DNA of 64,000 nt from Uranotaenia lowii. Taxonomy: Eukaryota; Arthropoda; Insecta; Diptera; Culicidae. The notes under the pieces are model-generated. The model was not told the origin of the DNA, searched no databases, and was given only the letters and a program-made list of their open reading frames with translations. The stretch is taken from contig NC_073693.1 in the NCBI RefSeq assembly GCF_029784155.1, forward strand, positions 154,814,848-154,878,847. The letters are read 5' to 3'. The position numbers and the translations under genes are program-made. Shown in pieces: positions 49,110 through 60,412 of this stretch; position 1 is the stretch's first letter; each line of letters opens with the position of its first letter.

Positions 49110-52100
49110 CCCTCATCCGCATTAGGGTGTCATTTTGACACCATTTGCAAGTTTGAAGGCTTGTAACTTTTTTCAGAAGCTTCAAAATACAAAAATTTCT
49201 TCGGGGACCCTAAATGAATTCAAAAGTTCTTCAATATTGCATCTTTACTTTTTTTATGGACGAACCCTGAAAGCCTGGACAAAAAAACTCCCTTTTCCGA
49301 CTTTTGGTGTCATTTTGACACCACAAAAGTAAAATCTATTTAAGTCGTTTGAATTATTATGAAGTTCATATAAAACTTATATCAATAGAAACCTTGTAAT
49401 GTCAGTTAAATATGTTTAGAACACTATGTACAGCTAAAGTTACAACTTTTCTCGTTATTCAGCATGAAAGAAAAAAAATCCGAAAAAACATGCCTCACGA
49501 AAACTGCTCTAGTTCATATGTTACACGTCCAAAAAAATATTTGCCTTATGCATATGAAAGCTGAAGTTAATGTCTACATCATGAAAACAAGAAATATTTT
49601 TTAAAATTTTTTTTAATGAAATGGTCACAAAAAGTTCAAAAAAATGGTCTAAAATACCTACTTTTCATTCGAATGCTAGTAAATACTGTTTGAACGGTGG
49701 TAGAGTTTTGAAAAAAATATGACTACAAAATCTATTAAAATTCCAACATTTTGTTGTCTTTAGATTTTTGATGTAACAAAAATTGAAATTACTGGAATTT
49801 TTCAAATTTCACTACTTGGCGCATTTTTTTTACAAATTGAAATTTCATCTGTTTTTGTGGTCCACCGTCAGGTTGTACCCGGATTTTCAGTGCTTTTACT
49901 TTGTTTGAACCAATCAAAAGTATATTCATTGGAAAGCTAATTTAATCTTCATTCTAGTGAGGTGCAACAAATCACGCTGTGAGATTTCACAAAAATATGA
50001 AAATTATAAACGTAAAATCATTCCTGAATTTCTAGAACTACAAGCACCGCGTCCAGCAAAACGTGTTTGTTTGCTCTCCGAGTAGGTGGGCACGGTGGGT
50101 GGTGATTTGGGCAGAGAGCGAAGCCGACAGACGAAATAATGATGCGTGTCGTAGGTAGGGGAAAACTGTACAAGACGCACCAGCGGGGTAAAATGGCCCA
50201 TGTCATTCTTTCTCAAATATACACTAACCTATGGCTTCGAATGATGTTTTTCTTCATTTTTATAGTAGTAAACAAGCTTTTTCATCATTCGATAGATAAA
50301 AAGTTCACAAAATCTACTTTAGTTCTTAGATACAGAGGAATTAATGGAATCAGCGTGAAACTTGTAATTTTTCATAAGTTACATATAAGGTTTTATGGTA
50401 AAACAGCTTGCGCAATCTGATCAAACTACAGCTTATCGTTTTACCACACATGTGCTTTTTCGGAAGACTATAAATATTTTGTTGTAATTTATTAACTTCC
50501 TATAAATTTTATCCAAAATCAAACATATGAAAATTGGGGCAGAATGCCCACAAGACCACGTGTTTTACGCTCAAATTTTGAATGCTGTTAACTTTTGACC
50601 AAACCCGAATATCAAAACAAAATGCCTTTCTTTTTATTTGCTGACTCCCAAATGACGATAACATTGCATAATTATAACAAATTTCGTCCTTGTTCGAGTT
50701 AAAACGGTGCACCAATATTCGATTCGAAAAAATTATCGGCCGCCATGTTTGCCGCGATATCACTATATCAGTCGAAAAAATTGATTTTCGTTGCCTACTT
50801 GAAGGCGTTTTATATATAAGGATATTAAAAAGTGTATTTTGAAAAGCGAAATTTTCGATCAGTTTAGCAATACTAAATGATTTTTATCCAAAAAATGGTA
50901 GTTTACAAAACTACGATGAACATGTAATTAAACATTTGGTGTTTCAATAATTACATTCCGTATAATCATCGTTCTATTTCTTACCACCCTTCCTGTTTGG
51001 TGCGTTCTGTCCACTAGTTTTGGCGTTCTACCCCGCGGTTTGTTTTCTGGCTATTTTAGTTTTTTTACAAAAATCTAGTCAAAATCGAGTTTTTATCATA
51101 TTTTTTCTTTTCGATAATACGTAGATTTCATCCTTGAATCGTTGTCAACTCTCAATTTGGTTCTTAATTGATTGGTATCGCTATAAATAGCAATTATGCT
51201 TAGCTGGTGCGTTTTGTACAGTTTTACCCTACGTTTCTTGGTTGGATTTCGGCCTTATTTCGGCTCTCGGCTTGGCTCTCTTCCCAAATCACCACCCACC
51301 GTACCTACTCGGAGAGCAAACAAACACGTTTTGCTGGACGCGGTGCTTGTAGTTCTAGAAATTCAGGAATGATTTTACGTTTATAATTTTCATATTTTTG
51401 TGAAATCTCACAGCGTGATTTGTTGCACCTCACTAGAATGTAGATTAAATTAGCTTTCCAATGAATATACTGTTGATTGGTCCAAACAAAGTAAAAGCAC
51501 TGAAAATCCGGGTACAACCTGACGGTGGACCACAAAAACAGATGAAATTTCAATTTGTAAAAAAATTGCGCAAAGTAGTGATCTTTGAAAAATTCCAGTA
51601 ATTTCAATTTTTGTTGCATCAAAAATCTAAAGACAACAAAATGTTGGAATTTTATTAAAGTTTGTAGTCTAAAACTCTACCATCGCTCAAACAGTATTTA
51701 CTAGCAATCGAATGAAAGGTAGGTTTTTGAGACCACTTTTTTGAACTTTTTGTGACCATTTCATTAAAAAAAATTTTAAAAAATATTTCTTGTTTTCATG
51801 ATGTAGGCATTAGCTTCAGCTTTCATATACATAAGGCAAATATTTTTTTGGACGTGTAATATATGAACTACAGCAGTTTTCGTGAGGCATGTTTTTTCGG
51901 ATTTTTTTTCTTTCAAGCTGAATAACGAGAAAACTTGTAATTTTAGCTGTATATAATGTTCTAAACATATTTTACTGACATTACAAGGTTTCTATTGATG
52001 TAAGTTTTGTTTAAATCGGTTCACCACGCCAAAAGTTATAACGATTAGAGCTTGTGGTGTCAAATTGACACCACAAGTGCTGATTAGGGTAATGAAATCT

Positions 52101-52114
52101 AATGCGGATGAGGG
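49110..52114. mobile_element. 3 kb palindromic piggyBac-like element inserted in the satellite
   Basis: The terminal inverted repeat CCCTCATCCGCATTAG is perfect at both ends, flanked by TTAA (49106-49109, 52115-52118): piggyBac-type insertion. A GTGTCATTTTGACAC palindrome lies just inside the left end; GTGTCAAATTGACACC is its counterpart on the right. From about 49323 to 50184 the left arm matches the inverted right arm (about 51202-52070). The left arm carries about 180 bp more (49142-49323), an apparent duplication of the terminal structure. The loop 50185-51201 is unique. No transposase frame. Joining the flanks restores an intact satellite monomer. Confidence 0.9.
50150..51236. repeat. 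Nested inverted repeat inside the 3 kb element
   Basis: GTACAAGACGCACCAGC (50168-50184) is matched by the inverted copy at 51202-51219, with an adjoining TAGGGGAAAACT / AGTTTTACCCTA pair. These form the inner tips of the long arms. They look like the ends of a separate MITE of about 1.1 kb around the loop. Further 'gtgcgttctgtcc' and 'taccccgcgg' phrases at 51000-51040 repeat the theme. Nesting is inferred. Confidence 0.5.
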
Positions 52115-53661
52115 TTAAGAAGCGTAGATGTTTAAGGCTGTTTGATTTGTTTTGTTTGATTGTTAGTTTCAAATCGGCCTTCTGGTGGAAAAAACGGATT
52201 GGCTAAGGAAGCAATGATTTTAAAAGCTACTGCTGCTGCTATTTTTTTTTATTTTTAAATCGACCATCTGGTGAAAAAAAATATTAAAGGCTGCTGCTTA
52301 TTATATATTTTTTAATTCACCCTCCGGTGGAAAAGACTTTTTGACTTAGGAAGCGCAGATTTCAAGACATCTGCTGCAAATTGTACATATTTTTTCGGCT
52401 CTCCTTTCGAAAAGGTGGATTGAATTCAGAGGCGCCGAAGGAGGCTGTTGCTGCTGATAGTTTGTTTTGAATCGGTTTACCGGTGGAAAAGATGGATTGG
52501 CTAAGGAAGCGATGATTTTTAAAGCTTCTGTTGCTAATTTTTAATTTTTTATTCGGCTATCCGGTGAAAAAAACAGGTTTCCAGGCTGCTGCTGCTCAAT
52601 TTATATTTTAAAATTGGCCTTCCGGTGGAAAAGACGTTTTTTTTGTCTTTGGAAGCGCAGATTTTCAAGATTTCTGCTACTAATTGAATATCAGATAGAG
52701 ACCGATTTAATCGAGAAGCGCAGAATTTTAAGGCTGTTACTGCTGATTATTTGTTCTTACTTGGGCTTTCGGTGGAAAAGACGGATGTAAAACACTTTTT
52801 TTTACTTAAGAAGCGCAGGTTTTTTAGACTTTTGCTGCTAATTGTATATTCTAGAATCGGCTCTCCGGTGGAAAAGACGGATTGAATTAAAAAGCGCAGA
52901 TGATTAAGGCTATGTTGCTGATTGTTTTTTTTTTATCGTCCTTCCGGTGGAAAAGACGGAATGGCTTAGGAAGCGATGATTTCTAAAGCTGCTGCTGCTA
53001 ATTTTTTAATTGATCAACCGGTGGAAAAAATAGATTTTCAAGACTGCAGACGCTAATTGTTTATTTTTAAGTCGGCCCTCCGGTGGAAAAAACATTTTTT
53101 TAAATTCAGGAAGTGCAGATTTTTAAGACTTCTGCTGCTAATCGTATATACTTGAATCGACTCTCCAGTGGAAAAGACGGATTGAATTAAGAAGCGCAGA
53201 TGTTTAAGGCTGTTGTTGGTTTTGTTTGATTGTTTGTTCTGAATCGGCATTCCGGTGGAAGAGACGGATTGACTTAGGAAGCGATGATTTTTAAAGCTGC
53301 AGCTGCTATATTTCTTTATTTTAAAACCCGCTGAAAAAAACCAGATTTTTAAGGCTGCTTTCAAATCCACCCTCCTGTGGAACAGACTTTTTTGACTAAG
53401 GAAGCGTAGATATTTAAGACTTCTGCTGCAAATTCAATATACTTGAATCGGCTCTCCGATGGAAAAGACGGATTGAGTTAAGAAGCGCAGATGTTTGAGG
53501 CAGTTGGTGCTGATTTTTTGTTATGAATCGTTCTTCCGGTGCAACAGACGATTACCTAAGAAAGCGATTATTTTTAAAAACTGCTTCTGTTATTTAAAAA
53601 AAAAAATTTCAATAGGCCAGCCAGTGGAAAACCAGATTTTGAAGGCTACTACTGCTAATTA
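52115..53661 (+). repeat. CCGGTGGAAAAGACGG satellite, main array, central part (higher-order repeat)
   Basis: About 19 monomers arranged in a repeating order of four types: A (ctctccggtgg ... gattgaattaag), B (ccttccggtgg ... ggctaagg, gcgatgatt), C (shortened, about 50 bp, lacking the middle) and D (ccctccggtgg ... tttttgact). A-type starts lie at 52861, 53161 and 53452, so the higher-order unit is close to 300 bp. It is interrupted at a TA by the MITE at 53662. Confidence 0.85.
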
Positions 53662-54568
53662 TGGGAGAGTGGGGAATCGTGGGCCACTTTTTTTCGTTGT
53701 TCCTAGCTTCTTTATTATAAAAGATAAAATAAAAATAAAAAATGGCATGGTTTGCTACATTTTCAAGGTATCATAAGGTATTTTTTTAAAAATTTTAAAA
53801 AGGTTTTTTCTCCAAATTTTGTCTGTTTAAAAAAAGCATTATTTTTTGGATTTTGAAAAATGGTGGGGAATCGTGGGCCACTAAATCCAAATTGACCAAA
53901 TAACATGCAAAGCTTATGAGTTGACCCAAAACTGTGATTTCATAATTCATTTCGTTATTTCAAAGCAATTTCAGATGATGAAATAAAAAATAGGGCTGTG
54001 TATGATCGAATAGATTCCAAACCTGGCTCGCGCACGTTTTGGCAAATTTTTTTATATAGGATGGACCAAATATTTTTCATAACTCTTCATTGGCATTAGA
54101 AAACTTTGCAGATAGGAAAAACGTATTTCAAGTCTGAATGTGTACAAAAACATAAAAATATAGGTGGTTCAAGATGTGTGGCCCACGATTCCCCACAAGC
54201 TATGATTTGCAAATTGGTTGCGTTTGTGTGACTTATTGATGTTTTATCAAAAATTCCTTTTCCACGTGAAAGATCATGACAAAACTGAGATCATAAGCGT
54301 ATGAGAATATTTTTGTTATGAACTTTAGGTTCTCCATCGATGCAAGTAGCGGGTGTTTTTTTAATTATGTTAGAAAATTTTTCTAACTTTTTTAGCTTAG
54401 TAAATAAAAGAAGCTTATGATGCGTATTTAAGTCAACAACATATAGAAATATATGCTCACGCAAAGCGACGACGATGACAGTTGGTTTGAGATGCTTATC
54501 TCAACACACAGCTAAGATATTAAAAGTGGCCCACGTTTCCCCATGGCCCACGATACCCCACTCTCCCC
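53662..54568. mobile_element. TA-inserted MITE with GTGGGGAATCGTGGGCCAC motifs
   Basis: The terminal inverted repeats GGGAGAGTGGGG...TCGTGGGCC face each other across 907 bp and are flanked by TA (53660-53661, 54569-54570). The motif GTGGGGAATCGTGGGCCAC occurs forward at 53669 and 53863 and inverted at 54178 and, in doubled form, at 54526-54561. No transposase frame. A TA duplication fits the Tc1/mariner (IS630) group, but the class is inferred from the target only. Confidence 0.8.
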
Positions 54569-55240
54569 TATATATTTTTAAATCGTTCCTCCGGTGAAGA
54601 GGCCTTTTCTGACTTGCGAAGGGCAGATTTTCAAGACTTTGCTGCTAATTGTACAAACTTGAATCGGGTCTCCGGTAGAAAAGACGGATTGAATAACGAA
54701 GCGCAAAAGAAGGCTGTTGCTGCAGATTGTTTGTTTAGAATCGGCCTTTCAGTGGAAAAAACGGATTGGCTAAGGAAACTATGCTGCTGCTGCTAATTGT
54801 ATTTATTTAAATCGACCTTCCGGTGGAAAACCCTTTTTTATACTCAAAAAGCGCATATTTTTAAAACTTTTGCTGCAAATTGTATATTCTTCAGAAGCGC
54901 AGATGTTTAAGGTTGCTGTTGCTGATAGTTTGTATTGAATCAGCCTTCCGACGTAAAAGACGGATTGGCTTAGAAACACAATTTTTAAGATTGCTGCTGC
55001 TAATTGGTTGTTTTGATTTAACCTTCCAGTGGAAAAGACGGGTTGGCTAAAGAAGCGACTAGTTTTAAAAATACTGCCGATTCAAAGGCCATCCGCTGGA
55101 AAAGAACAAATTTTCTAGGCTGTTGCTATGATTGTTGATGGTTCGACTCCGGAGAAGCAGGAAAGGCGCAGATTATGAAGGCTGCTACAATCGTTTTTCA
55201 AAGATTTCGATTCTGGTAGAAAGGGCCAGAAATAGCAGAT
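54569..55240 (+). repeat. CCGGTGGAAAAGACGG satellite, main array, right part
   Basis: About eight monomers continue after the MITE and become increasingly degraded toward 55240 (for example ccatccgctgg, then a last partial monomer), as expected for an array edge. Confidence 0.85.
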
Positions 55241-56219
55241 TTTAAGCCTACAGTACAGTGATTCAAAACACAAATATCACGATCATGGGCTTTTTGAAGG
55301 CTTGAATGTCAAAATGGCTTTATGTGAATTTTTGTTGATGTTTCTTCTTTCCTGATCAATTCACCTAAAAGGGAGATAATTTTTCTTTTTTTTGTTTTTA
55401 ACATCAAATTATAATAATGTTTTCATTAAAGGTTTAGATCAATCAATTTAAAAAAAATCAATTTAAGCGAAATATTCGTTAAACTTTTTATGAAGCGAGT
55501 TTTTTTGTTTGAAAGAGTTTTGACAATTTTACAACTTTTCAACTTTGCTAAGACGTCTTTCATAAACAAGAAATTGTTTTAATTCAAGCTCCAATCAAGG
55601 CAGAATAAGATTTAAACACTTGTTCATATGTATGTATTCCAGGCCCTACGAATATGCTCCCTTGAAAGCTTTTTTTAGGCGGACACTTCGTTTTGAAATG
55701 GTTCAGATATTTTTTCAAATGTTTTCCAATTGTAAAACTTTTTTATTAAATATTTTTAAGATTATTGTCCAGAAGTCGAAAATTTAAAGAAATTTGTACA
55801 ATTCATTGCCTACCCAAAGGCGCTCGATCATCTGAACTCGACTATTAGAAGAAGGATCTGTTTCGAAAACCAATTTAACGTTAAAGCTTCAAATTTTAAT
55901 ATCTTTATCGCTCGATTTGAAAAACTCTTTCAACTATCAGATAGTTTGTAGTTTAAATGAAATAATTTATGCCCAAAACCAAATCCAAATGTTCTCATAA
56001 AAATTACTTCAATATTCCAAATAACGGATAAACTCACTCGCTCTTTTGCCAATTTGAACCGAGCTTCCACTTATTTTATTAAACTTTTTATGAAGCTTAC
56101 CTTCAACTTTTTTTCGCCTAAAAAGTAGCATAAAAGAATGTGGAAATACTGAATTCATTTAGTAAATTTTGATAGACCTGTACCAAGTTGATAATATTTC
56201 TATGTGTCCTACGTTGAGT
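55241..56219. other. AT-rich intronic DNA, nothing recognised
   Basis: 'aaactttttatgaagc' occurs twice (55484 and 56083). No gene or bounded element. Confidence 0.45.
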
Positions 56220-57420
56220 CTCGTTTGGTTTGAGAACTCAAACTTCCTCCTCACAAACCCATGTTTCTAGTTCAGTTTCAAACGAAACACCCAGTAGTGA
56301 TTCCAAGTCCATAAACCAGAAGAACTTTGAGGAACTCGAGCGCCCTTCCTCTCGAGCAAGCGGCACACTTAATTCAATTTCAATCAAATTCCATCTTCGT
56401 TTCAGCATCTTCTCCGGATTTAAATTCAATTCGATGAGCTTGTTCGTCGGCAGCAACGGAAACTCACCTTTGGCATGTGGAGAAGCGATTCGGCTGGTAA
56501 GATCTCGAAGCCATAGAGGGAGCGTGCTTCTGCATAACCAAATTTGCTCCCCGGCAGCAGCAGAAAAAATTGAGGAAAAAAATCTTTCTCAGCCCGTCAG
56601 AAATGATTCCGGTAACTTTGGAGAAGAGCAGAAAAAATAAGCCAGCTGAAATGTGCACTCGGCAAGAAAATTCGATCATGTCGGTACGAGATGGTGCAAA
56701 TCTGACTGTCTTTTCCGATTTTTTTTCTGCTTCTGCTGTTGCTTCTCTACTTGCGAAAGTGTTCGAACTCGTCGATGTAGACCAAATTGCTAGTTTCCGT
56801 TCGATAACAGCACCAATATTTGTCCGGATGACGGGAAGGACTTGTTGTGTATACCAAAAAACTAGTATACGCTTTCGACTTCGGGGGAACAGACGGGAAC
56901 AAAAAATCATCACGCGCACTCACGTTCGTGTATCTATTTTTCAGCATTTCATGGTTTCACATTTTTTTTGCATGGATTTCTCTTTAAATCGATACAAACG
57001 GGTTGTTTTCGATTTGAAGCAGAGGGAAAACATGAACCCAGGAAGTCGTAGAAAAATCGCTGAGAACCATTCCACCGCAAAGAACTACCAGGACCAGAAC
57101 CAGATGGTACCGAGACGGAAGAAAGGTGAAAATTTGAAATATTCGATCATTTCCTGAATCCGGCTGGTGCCAAAGTTCGGTTTTTTTTCGGTAAGATTCT
57201 AGGTTCCTCCGACGCTTGTTTGGAGCAAAATTTTTTTTTTTTTTTGGCTGCCTACCGACACGAATGTTGAAGTTCGTGATTTCTAGCCGAAGGAAAAACC
57301 TGCTTGTTGCTTTTCGAATCAAAAAACCATTGAAATCGAAACGAGCTGGCTCGGCAATAGGCTAGTGTCAGCAGTTTTTTTGGGTTGGTTTGGGTTCCTG
57401 TTCAAAATCATGCCTTGTGG
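56220..57420. other. GC-richer unique island, possible minus-strand exon, unproven
   Basis: Overlapping open frames on both strands (195 codons plus at 56570-57157; 151 codons minus at 56464-56919). On the minus strand a strong GTGAGT donor follows ...CATGCCAAAG at 56469, with an in-frame ATG 23 codons earlier. The phase of that frame does not fit the 80 bp exon, and no CELF residues are present. An alternative first exon or a chance donor are both possible. Confidence 0.3.
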
Positions 57421-59943
57421 TGCCTCTCGATTCATTCACGATGATGATACTTGGAAGAAGTCCGATCGGTTCCTGATTTGATGAGTTTTCAATTGTGAAG
57501 ACTACGTTAAGGAGGACATGATAAATTGGTGATTTGAAGTGAAATGAATTTTGTATATTTTTTTTTTTAAATTGATTTTGAGTTTTAAATGTTAAAGATT
57601 AAGACTCGCAGAAAATAATAATTTTAAACTTTACACTCGAGGATTTTAAAGTGTTAGTTTTGAATGCAGAAATTATCTCACTTTTAATACTCAATCAAAG
57701 TGGTATTGGCCACCTTAATTTTATCTCGATGGAATGCGCCTTAAAGTATAGTGTCCATCTGAACGAATTTATGCCAGTTGATCATTTTATTGTTATCAAA
57801 TATAACAAGAAAGATTTTACTTTCAAATGTAAGATTAATCTCTTTTTCGTATGAATTGTTCTCCAAATAGGAAATGTTTAACTCCCTTCCTAATGTCTGT
57901 ACATAATCGATAGACTTTGTTTAGTAAAAAATAAAAATCAGGATAGCATTCGCACTTTTCCTTAGTATTAAATGAACCAAATCTACCAAGTTCTTGATAG
58001 AGACAAAATTCACAACTTCCCGGCACAACCACTTGGAAGCGGCAGGTGGTTCACAGCTTCCGATGACGCAGATACATTCAATTATAATTTCAAAGTGAAA
58101 ATATGTTATAGCGTTCGTGCAGCAGTCAGTGTGACGTGAGAGCGCTCCGGGTTTTTGAAATTTGTCAGCCAGTATTTTTTGTCCCTTTCACCACTCTCGC
58201 CGTTGACACATTTCTGCTAGGTTTCATTGAGCTGCGAGAGACCAATAGATAGTGGCATTCTGTACGGAGGCAGAACTCTCTAGCTGAGCAGCGGGATGTC
58301 CGGGAATTGGAAATTGGAACCGACTTAAATCCTGCCGCTGGCACATTGCATTTCAGGATCGGTTTTGCGAGCGCGATGAAAACATATCAGACACACGCCA
58401 TATACGGTCGGTTGTAAGCTTTGTAAGGGACTGGGAATCGATAGCTTTGCTCCTAGTTAGGAAGGGACTGTTTTTTTGCTCTTCCTGGAGTGCAGCTCGA
58501 AAAAAAAACTCAGTCCCGGAGACTGATCGAAGTCGTGTTACGTGATTGTAACTGACAGGGGCTGTCAGTTTGGTGACAACAAATCGGTGAGGACGACGAT
58601 GTCAACGGTGCAAAATTTTAGTGTGCAGAATTGGAGATTTTTCAATGGCTACGCGAGAAGCGAGCAAAAAAAAAAGTGGACAACGTTCGACATGACATGG
58701 ATATTCTGGTGGTGTTGGATTCTATGAATTTGTAATCTTTTTTTTTCTTCGATCGCTTCAATCCAATCATTCCTCCAGGTTGGTTCTATAATTCGAAAGG
58801 TACAGGTACAGAGAATGGGAAACTGATGCAATTTTGCCAATGGTATCCGTTTCTCTGAAAGGTTCGAAAAGAGTGCCGAAAAAAATTGGGGAATGATTCA
58901 AGTGCCATAACATGCTGCTAATTGGATCTGATTGAAGCTAGAGTTTGATAGACGAGCTTCGAATTGTCACTTGTTTCTATGTTTTTCCATATGTTTTGTC
59001 TTTTTCCATGACAAGGAAGATCTTTAATGTTGAACAATTTCAGTCTTGAAATTAAATGAACTTGCTCAAAAAAAACTTTTGGACAACTAACTGGACGGAA
59101 CTAGACAAAAAGAAACTAAGCATCCAGCGACACGGTGTGTCTGTAAGAAAACGGGTAATTGTTGTAAATAACACAAACAACTTTTGTACTACAAAAAACT
59201 TTATCCTTTTTTGAATTTTTGATAATTTTTTCCATTTTATAATATTTTGCATAACCACAGGGGCTAAATAAATTGTTTGTCAGAACTTTTTCGGTTGTAG
59301 TTTTTTCAACTTTTCACTTTAATTTGGAATCATATTATTTGTCACACATATTTTCATATTTATTTTTTTGTTAGAGGTATTGCACAAACTATGATATTTC
59401 AACTTATACGAAAACGTTACTTTGTACTAAAGATGGTAAAACCGAGCCCTTTTCCTAAAATCGGCATTTGGGATTTCTTACGCTTTTTAAACTAAAATAA
59501 GTTATTGAGTAAGTTTTATTCATAAAACTATAGAAAATGCGTGAATTTTTTGCTAGGTATAAAAATAAAGGACAAATTAATATTTTTTATGCCTTTGCTG
59601 ACTTGCACTCAGAATTGAAGGACCTTTATTATAAACGATGATTCTTGAAAAGGCTTCTTCAATGCCGGTTTCAGTGAGGAAGCATAAGTGCAAGATGTTT
59701 GTTGAATTAGCGATAAGTGTGAATAAAAATTCCTTTCAAAATATCTAAAAACGATTGTCTTCTCGTTTCTTTCGTCACCAAAAAAGCAAATGATCTTACC
59801 AGAATGTTGTCTTTAAATCATATTATATTTACATTACACGACTATCCAAATAACATTTTAACTATATCGGTTGAGAGTTGAGAGATAAACAGCGCTTTTT
59901 AGTCTTCCCAAATTAGAACTGTAGAATTCTTAAAGGTTTAAAC
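57421..59943. other. Intronic DNA with GC-richer island 58030-58760
   Basis: 58030-58760 is balanced and repeat-free with several TCAGT-like initiator words (58126, 58567) but no convincing core promoter. The rest is AT-rich. No gene recognised. Confidence 0.4.
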
Positions 59944-60412
59944 TATGGTAGGCATTTTTCCCGAACGCATCCGGGCCGATTATATCCAGACTATTTGAAA
60001 AAACAAAGCTGGCAAAATTCGGGTAGTTGATTTTAAAAGTTTGATTTTGGAACTCGGGCAATATCTGGGTGAATTTGGGTGAACTTAAGAATAAAAACAA
60101 AAGATCAGAAAAACACTTGAAATATTGTATTTTTATCAAAACACAACAGCAGTTTTTTAATTGTAATTTAATCTTCCATAAAATCGTTCGTCTTTATATT
60201 GACAAAACTTGTCCAAAAATTTTGCATTTTTGATTGTAAAAATAAAAAAAATAGTTACTCGATTTGAGTTTTTTTTTCGTTTTTGCAAATAATGTGAAAA
60301 ATGCTGGGTAAAATCCTTGCATTATCCAACAAAATCCGGACAGGATTGTTCCTGAATTTTGCACTTAATATCCGGGCAAGTCCGAATAAAACCAGGCAAT
60401 CTGGCAAGATTA
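59944..60412 (-). mobile_element. hAT-like MITE, copy 5
   Basis: Same orientation as copies 3, 4 and 6. The left end TATGGTAGGCATTTTTCCCG and right end CAATCTGGCAAGATTA are both altered but aligned to the family. Internal CCGGGCCG and ATATCCGGGCAAG blocks are conserved. The flanks do not form a matching 8 bp repeat, which fits an older copy. Confidence 0.7.

Noticed and set aside
56570..57157. Plus-strand open frame of 195 codons
   Set aside because: Longest closed frame in the window, but no recognisable domain, overlapped by minus-strand frames of similar quality, and ordinary for a GC-richer island. No codon or motif support.
58126..58160. Core promoter around TCAGTGTGACG
   Set aside because: Initiator-like word only; no TATA at the right distance and no downstream promoter element at the expected spacing.
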